A stretch of 64,000 nt of DNA, taken from NCBI GenBank assembly GCA_922989275.2, contig OV277863.1:23340001-23404000 (forward strand). Reading direction: 5' to 3'. This DNA is from Gari tellinella (taxonomy: Eukaryota; Mollusca; Bivalvia; Cardiida; Psammobiidae). Below are positions 22,130 through 35,700 of this stretch, piece by piece. The notes under the pieces are model-generated. The model ran no database searches. It was not told where the DNA came from and worked only from the letters and a program-made list of their open reading frames with translations. The stretch's first letter is position 1. Each line of letters starts with the position of its first letter. Both the position numbers and the translations under genes were made by a program.

Positions 22130-23060
22130 CTAAAAGTGCACCCACACTTGCTCTACGTCGGCCGTACAGCGGTCGCAGAAAGGTTAAATCGGGCAGCGGG
22201 CATTATAGAACAGAACAGAACAGAACAGAATATTTATTACAGGTAAACATTACAGTTTCTGGTGTTTTACAATATACATCTTATCAATTTTAATATATAA
22301 TGTTGTGAAAACTTGTAGCCTAATCCCCTGTATGTATATATTATGCAATAAATATGTTTAAACTAAACGTGAAATCGGAAGATTCTTGCGGTAGCCGAAG
22401 AAATCCTACGGCGGCAGTGTGGCGACCGCACGGCAAATCCCAAAGTTTTACAGGCCGTAGAGGTCGCCGCAGTATTATAACGCGGAGTTATGAAAAAAAA
22501 TCATTTCTACGATGGCCGTAGAAAACGACACGCCGTAGAGCGGTTCTGTGGCTACCGTACGGCCACCGTGCGGCCGCCGGGACTTAATGGTTAATTTTAC
22601 TATTGGGTATTTGCACTTTTGTTCATATGTGTCTATTGATTTAAAATTGGGTTTGGATGTTCTTATGAGACATAATGCTGTCCATATATGGCATTTGAGT
22701 TCTCGGTGTAGTTGGACTGATATGGGTTATGTGCACATGTAGCAAGCCAATGTGTGTAGCAGGAGCAGCATTAAGACTGCACATCAACGGCCGCCGTACG
22801 GCCATCGTGTGGTCGCCGTGGGTTTTATTAGAAATCGCTGCCGTCGCTGAGACGCCGTACGGCTGCCGAACGGAGACCGCACTGTCGCAAGTTTTAACCC
22901 CAAAACATCAAATCTCGCCTTGCGGCGACCGCAGCAAATGTGAGCACAACATACGGCGGTCCTAGGAAATTTCGGCGGCCGGGAAAGTTGCTACTCGCCG
23001 TAGAAATAATTATCCGCGCGGTTGCCGTACGGCCGCCGCAGCAAATGTGAGCTAGGCATA
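22130..23060. repeat. GC-rich cluster of CGTACGGC palindromic motifs
   Basis: Dozens of short related strings such as GCCGTACGGC, CGGCCGTAGAG and GGCCGCCGTACGGC are scattered on both strands in otherwise AT-rich DNA. Short frames through it are arginine-rich artefacts. A LINE tail is inserted at 22205-22370. Confidence 0.6.
22205..22370 (-). mobile_element. LINE 3' end with TGTTC repeat tail
   Basis: Read on the minus strand, an AATAAA signal (GTAATAAATATTC) is followed by four copies of TGTTC. Only the last 150 bp or so of the element is present. Confidence 0.5.
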
Positions 23061-23661
23061 AACGATACATTTTTCAATCCATTATTTTGTCACTGCAACA
23101 GAAATCAATTAATTGACTTCAGTAGGTAACATATACACCTTCTGTTGGTAACGTATACACGTAAATGCGACTTCAGGAGGGCACATGCACAGTCATAAAC
23201 CCTTCAGGGTACTGTGATTGATTCAAAGTTGTATGCATTATTGTGAAAAGTAAGTTGAAAAAGTATGGAAAAATGAAGCTATTAATAAACATACATCATG
23301 TCTGAGATGGGATTCCCGAATATTTTTAAATATAGTGGATCATTCCAATGTTTATTTTGATAATCGCCCGGTAATATTCAATTAAGAGTGACACATTGAC
23401 GTCTGTGCTTGATATACATACTTATTTTCCATAAATAATACAAGCAATGGTATGCAAACAGTTTATTCACGAACCTATACTGTAATTTGCAAGGAAATAA
23501 TTCATTTGATGTGTGTGTATATGGACACAAGTGGCTAATGCGAATGTCAGCGTATAAAACATAGTACACAAATGGGTGTGTTTACATGGTTTGTAGGTGC
23601 GAAACATATACGGGACTTCTGTGCGAAACGGGTCTTCGTGATACCTCGTTGGCCCCCAGTG

Positions 23662-24122
23662 ACACTTAGTAAAGGACGCATATATGTGTGTCACTAGCGC
23701 TCAATGAGTTAAGACAAACATGTCCAAATGTCAAAGTTAAACGTGGCTAAGCTAACTAAATAAAGATAAGTTGCGAGCTGGAGTTATCGCGTTGTATACA
23801 TAATGTATGTATATATAATTACAGTTAAATAGTGCATGTGTCTTAAGTTACATACATTCAGTGTAAAAATATACAAACTTAGATCTACAAATGTGAGAAA
23901 AGTTGTCAGACATGTTAACTTCGACCTGTGCTCGCAGGAAGTGTTATAATCTGTAACAATCTTAACGAGTGATATTTACAGTCTATGATATACGTACGTG
24001 CTTGGACTTTAAAATCCTTGCTTAAAACTATCTCCAAAAATTGACAGGTGACTGCTTAAAGCAAGGTGACAGTAAAACAGAAAGCTCCCGTAGGAGCTTC
24101 CTGTTTTACTGTCATCATTGCT
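23662..24122. other. Spacer with a GTGACAGTAAAAC hairpin
   Basis: Nothing is recognised until 24041, where a hairpin of AAGCAAGGTGACAGTAAAAC with inverse arm to 24125 abuts the next MITE. Confidence 0.4.
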
Positions 24123-24336
24123 TTAACCCTTAGCCCGCCAAATAAATTGTCGTCTGCTATATTTCTCGTCTGCTTCAAGTTTCAAAGTGCTTCAAAGTTG
24201 CTCAAAATTGCTGAAAATGTTGTCCGAGTGTCAAACAGCTTGGATCCGGATGAGACGCCGAGTTACTCGGCGTCTCATCCGGATCCAAGCTGTTTGCATA
24301 TGGAGCTATAGTCGTGAGTGGCAGGCTAAGGGTTAA
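24123..24336. mobile_element. TTAA-flanked MITE, CCCTTAGCCCGCC ends (copy 1)
   Basis: 214 bp from TTAA to TTAA, with ends CCCTTAGCC and GGCTAAGGG. The centre is the perfect palindrome AAACAGCTTGGATCCGGATG .. inverse. The TTAA duplication and the CCC start are piggyBac-like. It differs from the copy at 40078-40291 at only one base. Confidence 0.75.
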
Positions 24337-25429
24337 GCTGTCATCTGTCTATTATACAATCAATAAAGCCTTCGTTTAAGTTGTCATAATAGAGAGGTTT
24401 TTCTGTAATTACATATATATTTATAATTTGAAAGTGCAAATACTTACTTTTTTAAAGTTGTAGTGATGAATTAGATACACGTGAATTGAAACAAAGTGCG
24501 AGGCGATATTATGACATTAATAATATGCGTTAAAATTCTAGCAAATGGCAAGATTAACAAACTACTGTTAACAGTTTGGATCCATATCCATTCGTCACAT
24601 GAATACTTATATGAATAAAATTTGGCAATAAACATGTCAACGACAAGTGCCAATCAACTGACATTTGCAAACAATGTAGATCCAAAGCGGCCACCGAATG
24701 TTGTCTATTTCTGAGTGTCGTCTATTTAATTAAAATGAATTTCAACGAAGTATTTTGGTTTCTGAGCACACTTGAAACGTGTAATGATGTTTGTGATAAA
24801 AAAGTCTTGATGCAATTAGTTGTGAGTAAAAATCATAAGGTTTAATACAAAACGATATGTTGAAAGGTCAGGATTTATGTTATTTGTCAAAATTATCACA
24901 GCAGTCTTTCATATATCGTCGATATGTTTATTTTTATTTTATTTTAAATATCCATGTTTGGCAAGTACGACAACATAAAGGACACGCGTTTTTACAAGTT
25001 TTGACGCCGTCATTGTCGGCGATGACGCAAAATTAAATTCGTAGTCTCGCTTTCTCTCCTTTGCCGCAGTTAGACAAACTGAGCCAATTTCATATCATTA
25101 TCTGACCCAAATATGTATTAGGTGAACTTTCTTTGAGGAAGCATAAAGGAAATCATAATCAGATAATTACTAAATGTAGGATAAAATTATGCAGAAAGCT
25201 CCTGTAGGAGCTTTCTGCATTATTTCTATCCTGCATTTAGCCATCACCTGTGTAAGAGACGTTTTGGCGCTGTATTGAATGCTGGGTGAATACCAGTTTG
25301 ACTATATAAACTCAGATCTGTAAACTCTATGATACAACACAGATTTTCCTCTTCATTCAAAACATGTTCAAAGCATGAAATATTTGACAATATATTTAAA
25401 TAACAATGACACTATCTAGTAGCTAAAGT
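24337..25429. other. AT-rich spacer
   Basis: No gene found. 25165-25250 is a hairpin of AAATGCAGGATAAAATTATG plus CAGAAAGCTCC with its inverse. The rest is unremarkable. Confidence 0.4.
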
Positions 25430-25705
25430 CAGGGCTGCCATTTCTCCGGAATTTTCCGAAATCTTCGGATTTTTCTTACTTTCTCCGTACTTTTGAAAAT
25501 TTGGAATTTTATGCTTTTTTTACTTAGGAAAGATTGATATGGGTGTCAAACAGTTAAGATCCAGATCAGACATCGCGTAACGCGGCGTCTGATCTGGATC
25601 CAAACTGTTTGCATAATTATGTAAGTGTTATATAACTTGGCAGCGAAATGGAGCTTGAACATATGGTAATCTAAGGATTTTTATGAGCAACTTATGGTAG
25701 CCCTG
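25430..25705. mobile_element. MITE with CAGGGCTGCCAT ends (copy 1)
   Basis: CAGGGCTGCCATTTCTCCGG at the left, CTTATGGTAGCCCTG at the right. The interior carries the AAACAGTT..GATCCAAACTGTTT palindrome (25545-25612). Confidence 0.65.
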
Positions 25706-25727
25706 AAAACTGGAGTGATGAATATTA

Positions 25728-25982
25728 CAGGGCTGCCATTTCTCCGGCTTTTTCCTAAATCTCCGGATTTTTTCCCAGTACATGGTAGCTTAAAGCAGGC
25801 TGAAAGTAAAGCAGAATGCGCCCTAAGGCGCATTCTGCTTTACTTACAGACTGATTTAAGTGGTCGCATGTCAACAAAACAAGAAAAAGGCTATGGGGTA
25901 AAGGTACGATTCGTAAAATCGCATTTGAAAAATGCAAATTTGGAAATCTTTGGATTTTTTATGTCAACTTATGGCAGCCCTG
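25728..25982. mobile_element. MITE with CAGGGCTGCCAT ends (copy 2)
   Basis: Same ends and flanks as the copy 22 bp to the left, but the interior is the AAGCAGGCTGAAAGTAAAGC palindrome, with GGCTATGGGGTAAAGG suggesting that a piggyBac-like MITE inserted in it. Confidence 0.65.
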
Positions 25983-26671
25983 ATATTATGTGTTGATGTA
26001 CATTCAATCCCCTCATGTATCCGCTCAATAAAATTTGATATACTTAACAACATTTATAGTACCAACATTTCACACTTAACAAAATTTCAAAACACTACAG
26101 TATAAACTCTGAAAACCGATCTCCCTGAAACCGGAAACCATTAATTTAAAACTGAAAAAAGATTCTCTGCCCCAAAACATTTGTTCTTCTGGCTCATCAA
26201 GTAATATTTGAAAATACATCGCGAGCTCTAAGCGTACTTATGACTGCCTTACTCATTCAACCCTAGCGAGGAGTATTCTCTGTACAAACAGTAGGTTCTG
26301 ATCAGAGGTATCCTGCAAGAGCATGAACCTTCAGATCAGGGTCTGCAATAGTTTTCATTTTGCAATATACATGCATTGTTAAAATCAGCCCTAAATGTGT
26401 AAAAGTAGACTACACTCAATGGAAATTGGAATTGTCAATTTCAAGTTTCATGGTTGAACGAGCATGGCAATATTTATGCAGAAAGCTGCTAAAGAAGCTT
26501 TCTGCATTACTTTTGTCCAGCTTTAAGCCAACACGAGACTGCCAACTGAACTTCTTTGGAATGTCTGTTGAACGCAGTTGTCTCAGTAAACCAGCCTAAA
26601 GTGGGTCTTATTGTTGTGTCGAGATGGATTGTGTTTTCAGAGATTTGACTGTGCTTGGTTGTTTGAGCTTC

Positions 26672-26737
26672 CTAGACGACCATGTCTTTCTTTCCAATGG
26701 CTCTACACACAACGAAAGCGAACACGATGGCAATGAT
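26672..26737 (-). CDS. Tetraspanin exon 7 and stop
   Basis: 21 codons plus TAG: the end of TM4 and the cytosolic tail. Acceptor TACTTTCAG. The 3' UTR should lie below 26672; no clear AATAAA was fixed. Confidence 0.88.
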   Translation of the reverse strand: MIAIVFAFVVCRAIGKKDMVV

Positions 26738-29700
26738 CTGAAAGTAAATGTAAAATATGAGCAAACTAAAAATCTGTATTCACCCATTACCCCGCTAGTA
26801 TTTAATACAGATGACAGCTTAAATCAGGCTGCAAGTAAAGCAGAATGCGCGTTAAAGTGCATTCTGCCTTATTTTCCACCTGCTTTAACTCTTTACCTGA
26901 TATCCTATTTCTTGTATTGAAGATAGATGACCACTTAAAGCAGGTTGGAAATTAGGGCGCATTCTGCTTTACTTTCAGCCTGCTTAAGCTTCTATGTGCT
27001 AGAATATATAGAATATTTGCTGTAATATTTATTCATAACTGATTAAATTGGAACTACTTTCTTCAGCGGAGGAATAAATTATATGCGCTAAAAGGCGCTT
27101 CTATGGGGGAAAGGGTTAAGCTTGCATCTGCTAGGCTATATAAACTTTTTTTATGGCGTATATGCATTTATGAAGACTGTATAAACTTTTTTTATGGCGT
27201 ATATGCATTTATGAAGACTGTATAAAGAAGATTCATAGAGTAATGGGTTAAACGACATTAAACAATTTCTCAATGTCAGTCGAACGCAACAAGCCCTTAA
27301 ACATTAACAGCCATACGCCTTTAAAGATCGTTTATGTTTCTTATTGATTTGTCACTGTATAAAGTAAACTTTAATTGCCAGTCTTTAAGAGAGCTTAATG
27401 ATTCACCTCTTAACCCATTACCCCATAGCCTGTTTCTAGTATTGAAGATAGGTGGCCACCTAAAGCAGGTTAAAAGTAAAGCAGAATGTGCCTTAAGGCA
27501 CATTCTGCTTTACTTTCAACCTGCTTTAAGCTACCATCTTCTAGAAAATAGAAATTATTTCTTATGATATATATTCAGAACTGTATGAATTAGAAATATT
27601 TTCTTCAGTGGAGAAATAAATTAAAGGCGTTAAAGGCGTATTTATGGGGTAATGGGTTAAATAATCTGAAGCGTTACCTCGATAACTATGAGAATAACTC
27701 CAACAACGATGGCCCCTGTCTGGTACTTGGCCAGCCAGTCTTTGAATGCATCGTAGCAACCCTGTAAAATTCAAATTCAAATTCAAATTCTTTATTTCGC
27801 TCAACCCTGTAGAAACACAATAAAACATGTGGGTTAACATCGATTTACTGGGCAGTGAAGGAAAATTAAATTAAAATTTTACTATCGGCTTTTATTTCTA
27901 AGATTTAGACATTTACGTATTTTGACATACAGGGTGACATTGATTTTGAGTGTTAAACGGACTTGAGAGTGAATGCGTTAAAAATCCTAAACTGTTGGTG
28001 TTTTTTTTCAATTAAACAGCTTATTTTCAGTTTTGAAGACAGATGGTTGCTTTAAATAGGCTGAAAGTAAAGTTTTATGTTCCTAATGGAAAACTCTGCA
28101 TTACTTTCAGCCTTCTTTAAGTCACAATCTGCTAGAATATTGGAAATACACTTTCAGCCTGCTTTAACCCTTTACCTGATAGCCTATTTCTAGTACTTAA
28201 GATAGGTGACTACTTAAAGCAGGTTGAAAGTAAAGCAGAATGCGCCTTAGGGCGCATTCTGCTTTACTTTCAGCCTGCTTTAAGCTGTCATGTGCTATAA
28301 TATAGAAACTATTCCCTAAAATACATATTCATTACTGATTAAATTGGAACTATTTTCTTCAGCGGAGGAATAAATCATATCCGCTAAAAGGCGCTTCTAT
28401 TGGAGAAAGGGTTAAGTCACAATCTACTAGAATATTGGAAATACACGTATTTCTTATGATGCATATTAATGATTGAATAAAATGGAAAGTTTTTCTTTAG
28501 TGGATGTTTGAATTAAAGGCGCATTAAATTTCGAATTTATGGAGTAACTGGATAATGAGTCTCCTTTTTGTGGTAGTTATAGTGAAGTTAATTGTACATG
28601 TACGATGATTCAGAACAATATAACAACAGTGATATATACATGTACAGTGGAGAATGTGTTATTCTTTCCCAATAAACGCGTTTACGCTAAAACTATTATT
28701 TGCAGTGCAAACAGTTTGGAGCCAGATCAGACGCCGGGTAACCCGGCGTCTGATCAGGCTCCAAACTGTTTGCCACCAAGATAAACAAGAATTATCAGAA
28801 TTGTCCAAAAGTTGTACTTTTCTACGTTTTAGTGCAATGCGTCTGCGTACGTTTGCGTTTAAACGGGAAATAATAACAGATTCTCCACTGTATGAGATAC
28901 GCCACGTATCAAGAAAATACACTGTAATACACGGTAGATCCCGATCAGAATAGTACACTGTAGGGAAAGCCTCATTGAACAAACCATTCTATACCATTGG
29001 CATAAAGGGTTATCATGATATTTTCTGCAACATGTGCCATTTAGATCTAATTTGCAAAACATATACTTTTTTTTCAGAATAGGGTCAGAGTGTCAGATAG
29101 TTTAGAATCTGATCAGACGCATAGTTACTCGGCGTCTAATCAGGATCTAAACTGTTTGCAATACCAGTGTAGTCGCCATTGTTGGCGGAAGGGTAAATGC
29201 ATGGGAGTTAACTCCCTTGATACCTCTGTGTGGTGTGCTGTGAGTGCCTGCTGACAGTCAGTGTCACCGTTATACGTTTTGTAGTTCTCTTCCGTGGCTT
29301 TCGTGCAGCAACTCTCAGGTACCTTGTCATTTGCCGCCTTAGTTGTCCACCACTTTGAAGCTGAGAACTCGTCAGTATTGGAAGTACTCGTAATGGCATC
29401 CACTCCGCAACACTCGAACTGCAACACAAACATGGTCAATGTATAGTGCTATTAGTGTTTTCTTCTGACCTGTCAGAGTTATTTTTAGAACAGAATAGTT
29501 CATAATGGAAAATAGATAACAGGGTGTGATCGGATCTATATCATAGTAGTCGTACACTTTCCAACTTGAGATAGATAGATATGATTTTATTCTTCCTTCA
29601 GACTAACAAGTCCATGAGGCATGTTATACATGTACAAACAAGCATAGGCATGTAATACATATACACACAAACAGTTATGACAATAAAGATGCATTTAGCG

Positions 29701-32700
29701 GAGATGTAAGTAAAGAAAAAATAAAATTATGATTTCAGTAATATTGACTTTAATCAGAATTGATGTCATTATCACCATTATCATAACTTAATATTCTTAA
29801 ATCAAATATCTATTATATTTGTTAGAAAATACTGATGTTATAAGAATAAAATATATCTTTTACTAATAACATTTAAACAATTATTGGAACTCGAATTTAA
29901 ACTAAAACATTCATTTGCACCGAAAACTTATACTAGTAACATTTAAACAACTATTTGAACTCGATTTGCATAGAACATCTTTACACCCCAGCAAACAGAC
30001 TAGACATAGACTGAACTACTCCAAACAAGCAGTTCAACCTGGTACACTCCTTTTGCATGTAAGTACATGTACATGTAATTATGAAGAATTTGAATAATCT
30101 TCATCATAACTACAGTAATAGTCATCAGATCAAAGAGGTTTAGCTTGAAATGCATAGTGAACAAACATTGATAAATTTCTAACAGTCTTAACATCAAAAC
30201 AAGTCATTAATTTTGTAAATTTCAACATACTTGGCCTTTTCCAATAATATTCTGGAATATATTTTATTCTTAGATCTTGGAATTGAATACATTCTAATAC
30301 AAAATGAAATTCATCTTCCAAGGTGGAACATGTATTACATTTTCTATCATTGAATGCTATTGGCAATGGTTTATTCCATCTCCCTGTTTCAACTGCTAAC
30401 CTATGAGAAGATAATCTAAGTCTACTCATTGATGTACAAAACTTCCCTACATTAACAATATTTAGGTATGGCTGTATTCCAAAATTGGATATGTTTCTGT
30501 AACACAGAGCTCTACTTGACTCATTAAGCCTAGTATTCCAGTTCTGTACAAACTGATCATTTAACCTTTGTTTTACAAGTAATATAAACATTTTTGCATC
30601 ACCGACAGTTTGTGATAACCAAACGTGGTAGAACCCTAAGCGACAAATAAGATCTTTCAATAGAGAACACCAGTTCACATAATTATTTATTTCATGCTCA
30701 TCTTTCAGCAAACGATATATTTTTGTTATATATTTATCTTCTTGTGTATGTAAAATCTTAACCCAGTATTTAATAATATTTAAGCATCTTTTAGTTTGGT
30801 ATGTAAATCTTCCTAGCTCTCCATAAATGAAATCATTTTGAGTCGTTTGTTTTACACCTAAAAGTTTTTTGCAAAATTGTAGGTGGGTCCTTTCGATAGA
30901 AGGTGCATTCGAGAAGCCCCATACCTCACTACTATAATTCAGTATTGGACTTATTAGTTTATCAAACAGTTCTAATTTGTGAGATGGGCTTATATATGTA
31001 AACTTATGTAAGTATTTATTCAGCTTAAATATAGCCTTGTGTGCTTGACCTGCTAACGCATTTTGGGTATGCTGAAACGATCCACCAGATGTAAAAGTAA
31101 CCCCTAAATATGTGAATTTGTTAAGGATTTCTATTTCTGTACCGTCATAATAAAATTTTTGATGAGAAGGTAGTTTCCCGCCTTTTCTGAATACCATTAT
31201 TTTTGTTTTATTTGTGTTTACCTTTAGTTTCCACGTATTGCAATATTCTTGAAGAATATTTAATCCTTTTTGTACCTGCGATGCATTTTCTGCAAACAGT
31301 ACAATGTCATCTGCGTATAGCATTAAAAATAACTTAAATAAATCTATATTTAAACCATCTATGCCACCTTTGATGTATTCATCTTCTAGATCATTTAAAA
31401 ACATTGAAAACAGAAATGGCGACAGACTCTCACCTTGTCTTACACCTAAAGTGCATGACATAGTATCGCCAAGCTTATTATGGTATTTTACTCTTGATTT
31501 AACACTTTTGTACATCGATTTTATTATGTTAAGCATATTCCCTCTGACGCCTAATTTTATTAATTTGTACCACATATTTTCACGAACTACATAATCAAAG
31601 GCTTTTGTAAAATCAACAAATGTACAAAATAATTGCTTTCTCCTATTAATGAAACTTGATATAAGACCATTTAAAACAAAAACGTTATCTACAGTACTCA
31701 TATTAGCTCTGAACCCAGCTTGGGCTTCAACATATACGTTATAATTTTCAGCCCAGTTTTGCAATCTGTTATTTAGTACTCTAGTAAATAATTTTCCGAC
31801 GCAGCTTAGTAATGTGATTCCTCTATAATTCGTTGCATCATCTGGATTCCCTTTTTTATGCAGTGGTATTATATACCCCTCAGACCATCTGTCCGGAAAA
31901 ATACCCAATCTAAATATCTTGTTAAACATAGATTGGAGAACAGGCATGAGAATTTGCTCTGCATTTATTAAAAATTCATTGAGTATTAAATCTGGACCTG
32001 CCGATCGATTGTTTTTTAACTGTTTAATAGCTTTATGAATCTCTTCATTCAAAACATCCTTATTAAGTTCATTAAACATAATATTAAATTCATCTTTTTC
32101 ATACCTTTCAATAAAATGAAGTACATCTTCATCTGGAGTAAAGAAAGTATCACTAGGATTGTTAATAGTTTTGAAGTACTTTTCAAATGCTGACAGTGGA
32201 ATATTTGCTGGTTTAATGCCAGCAGTTTCCTTGAGTAAATTCCAATATTCTCTGGCATTCTTTCTCTTTGCATTTACAAAATGAGTAGTTTTCTCCTTAT
32301 CATAATTATATCTGTTTTGCCTTAATAGAGCTTTGTATTTCGACCTAGCCACAACCATTTTAAGCCTATTCTCCTCATTAGGGAACTGTCGGTATACATT
32401 TAAAATTCTATGAAAATTAGATAAGCATGCTCCTCGTGCAGTAAGAGACAGATGCGCTAATTTTACTGATATGTTATTCATTCTCAATAAACGTATTTAT
32501 GCTAAAAACTATTATGTCCATTGCAAACAGGTTGGAGCCAGGTCAGACGCCAGGTAACCTGGCGTCTGATCAGGCTCCAACATGTTTGCTACTCAGATAA
32601 ATAATATAGTTAAAATTTCTAAAATTATTTTTCCACAGTTTAGTCCATTGCGTTTGCACGTGAAAGAATAATGTATCCTCTACTGTACATTACGTACACA

Positions 32701-35700
32701 AATTACAGCTATCATATCTCTAACTGGATGTAGAGAAAACTCATCCCTTTTAAAATTGTATGTTCCAATCTAAAAATAACTCTGACAGGTCAGAAGAAAA
32801 CACTAATACCTCACTACAACGACACCTAATGGGAGACACAGAGTGTGAGCGCTGTTTGGAGGGACCCCCTATGGGGAGAGAAGATGAAGACTTGACTTAC
32901 ATTTGCAAATACATGTAGCTTGAATTTAGGAGTCTGGTCTGGTTCAAACTGTTTGTCACTCGTCATTATATTTATTCTATCAAAATATCCACTTATATTT
33001 AACTTTGAGAAAAAAACAGCAGACGATACTTTTAAGCAGACGAAATTGCAGTAGTAAAGCGTTAGACAAGCGTTTAGGGAACTGTGGCAATGGTCGTTGT
33101 TAGGAGGGATTCGTTGTTGGGTGTCGTTGTAGAGAGGGGGCACTGTACATTCACTGGTTGTAACGCCGTTTTAACATACATATATTCAATTATTTGAAGA
33201 TAACAACAATTAATTAAAGATAACTTTAAATGAATTGCAGATATACAGTGGAGAAAACGTTATCCTTTCCCAATAAACGCGTTTACGCTAAAACTATTAT
33301 TTGCAGTGCAAACAGTTTGGAGCCAGATCAGACGCCGGGTAACCCGGCGTTTGATCAGATTCAAACTGTTTGCCACCAAGATAAACAAGAATTATCAGAA
33401 TTGTCCAAAAGTTGTTCTTTTCTACGTTTTAGTGTTTTGCGTTTGCGTACGTTTGCGTTTAAACGGGAAAGAATAACAGATTCTCCACTGTATTCATATG
33501 AATTAAATATATCTTCAAATTGATTAAAAATAGCTTCAACTGAATTCAAGATAGTTTGATATCTTCAAAGGACTTATTTGAAGATATAGGTATCTTTGAT
33601 CCAATTAAATATATTCTAATTGACTTGAATATCGTTTTTATTTTGAATTAATTGCATATATATTTAATCAATTGTTTATAATCATGTTAAAATAGTGTTC
33701 CATTATAGAAAACTCACTAATACGATTACTCGACAGAACACATTAAAAGTGTTTGAACAGTTTTGACCCAAATCAGACACCGCGTAACAATTAGGCATTC
33801 GTATTAATTCTGTCAAAAGTTTAAAAAAAAATGGATTTAACATCAAGTTGCAGACGACAAAATTCAGCATAATATTTTGTCTACGAAATTGTAAAGACAG
33901 ACAGTAAAATTTGGCGGGTAAAAGGTTTTAATAACTTTCGTTAGAACTATTGTTCGACAATATTGACCTGACGTTGAACTTTATGTATGAATAAATTACA
34001 GCGAGATGACGCAGTATAAATCAATAATCGATAGCGAATCGTAAAGTGTCGGGTTGTTTCGGCTTGTTGCTCTTGTAATCCTCATTGGATTAACACTCCA
34101 CATTGAGCAAGTTCATAAAGTTGTTGTTGATAAACTACTCCTAGTTTAATCGTATTCACTAAACGCACCATGTTGCGCTTTCGAGTGGGGTTTAATTCAA
34201 GTAAGACCATCGATGTCCTCACCTGCGACTCTTGCCAATATATACCTAATTTACAACCCTCTAGCTGATGTAACTCATCTACAACAGTGTGTCGTTAGAG
34301 CAAGGGATTTGTAACATCGAGGTTCCGGGTTCGAATCCCGATAGAGGGGAAACTATTTTTATTTCATAAAATGTTATTTTATAGACCAAACAGACGCTAT
34401 GATATAAATTTTTAAAAAATAACAAAAGAATCGTATTCCAAACGAAATAGACGTTGTATGAATACTTAAAAGAAACAGTATAAATTGTAAAAAAAAAAAA
34501 AAAAAAGGTAATAAAATGTATATGAGTATTGCATGGGATTCGAACCACTGACTGTAGAAAAAATAATGTATAGTCGTCTTCCTTACCACTTGCGCTAAAT
34601 ACCTATCGATGTTTGTGGAACCGAGCAATGGTATATTTTCGCGGTACCGATGTGGTAACAATGTGCGTTCTCGTACAAATGATAACGAAGTGTTCCGAAG
34701 TTGTCGAACAATACATGTACTTACAAAGGGCCATTAATTAAAATAAAATAAAAAGTATCGAATATTTCCATATTATTGGTTGTTAAAATAAGTAATAACA
34801 CTAGGAAGAGCTGTCTATGAACAAATGAACTTTCGTTTAAGAGAAAAATGCCAATACCTCCAGGGCTGCCATAAGTTGACATGAAAAATCCTAAGATTTC
34901 CAAATTTGCATTTTTCAAGTGCAATTTTTCAAATCGTACCTTTACCCAAACGCCTGTTTCTAATTTTGTTGACGCGTGACTGCTTAAAGCAGGCTGGAAG
35001 TAAAGCTTTACTTTCAGCCTGCTTTAAGCTACCGTGTACAAGAAAAAATCCTAAGATTTAGGAAAAATCCGGAGAAATGGCAGCCCTGTACCTCTTTAGA
35101 TACGACTTCTGTACAAAGATATGACCAATTAGGCTGGTACTGTGGAGAATGCGTTATTCTTTCCAAATAAACGCGTTTACGCTAAAACTATTTTTTTCTT
35201 TTGATCCAGTTTGGAGCCAGATCAGACACCGGATAGCCCGGTGTCTGATCAGGCTCCAAACATTTTTCCACTCAGATCAAAATGATTAATAAATAGAAAT
35301 TTAAAAAATGTTATTTTCTACATTTTAGTGTTTTGCGTTTGAATTTCGTTTAAAACGGGAAATAATAACGTTGTCTCCACTGTAAGAGTATTCTGAAATA
35401 AAAAAAAAAAACCTTACAAGACGCACGAGCGGTAGTCTAAGCTCGTGCGAAGTAACTCTCTTATCATATCGTTGAAATACTTGTATAGATTGTCTCCCTT
35501 TTCTAAGATATAACCATAAACAATGATTTCAAAACGGAATACTTTGAACAAATATGAGAGAACAAGTTTCGTTTAATGATCCTTTAACCCTTTCATGATA
35601 TCATATTTATCGCAAGATTTTAACCCCTTCATCGCCATATTGTCGTCTGCTTAGTTACGCGGCGTCTCATCAGTGTCTGCACTGTTTGCTATCAAATATG

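Larger units (their letters stand above)
20458..23661. mobile_element. 3.2-kb TIR transposon, CACTGGGGGCCAACG ends, non-autonomous
   Basis: The left TIR CACTGGGGGCCAACGGAGTA TCACGAGAG.. and the inverted right TIR share about 70 bp, including TTTCGCACAGAAGTCCCGTA. Immediately outside both is ACACT (20453-20457 and 23662-23666), a candidate 5-bp target duplication. The interior has AT-rich DNA, a GC-rich CGTACGGC cluster, a LINE tail and inner inverted segments (TAACGTATAC motifs near 20770 and 23150). No transposase was found, so it is probably a non-autonomous or decayed element; the superfamily is uncertain. Confidence 0.65.

Noticed and set aside
28654..28982. Frames of about 100 codons on both strands, also at 33230, 39706 and 43554
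   Set aside because: Repeated translations of the CAGTGGAG MITE.
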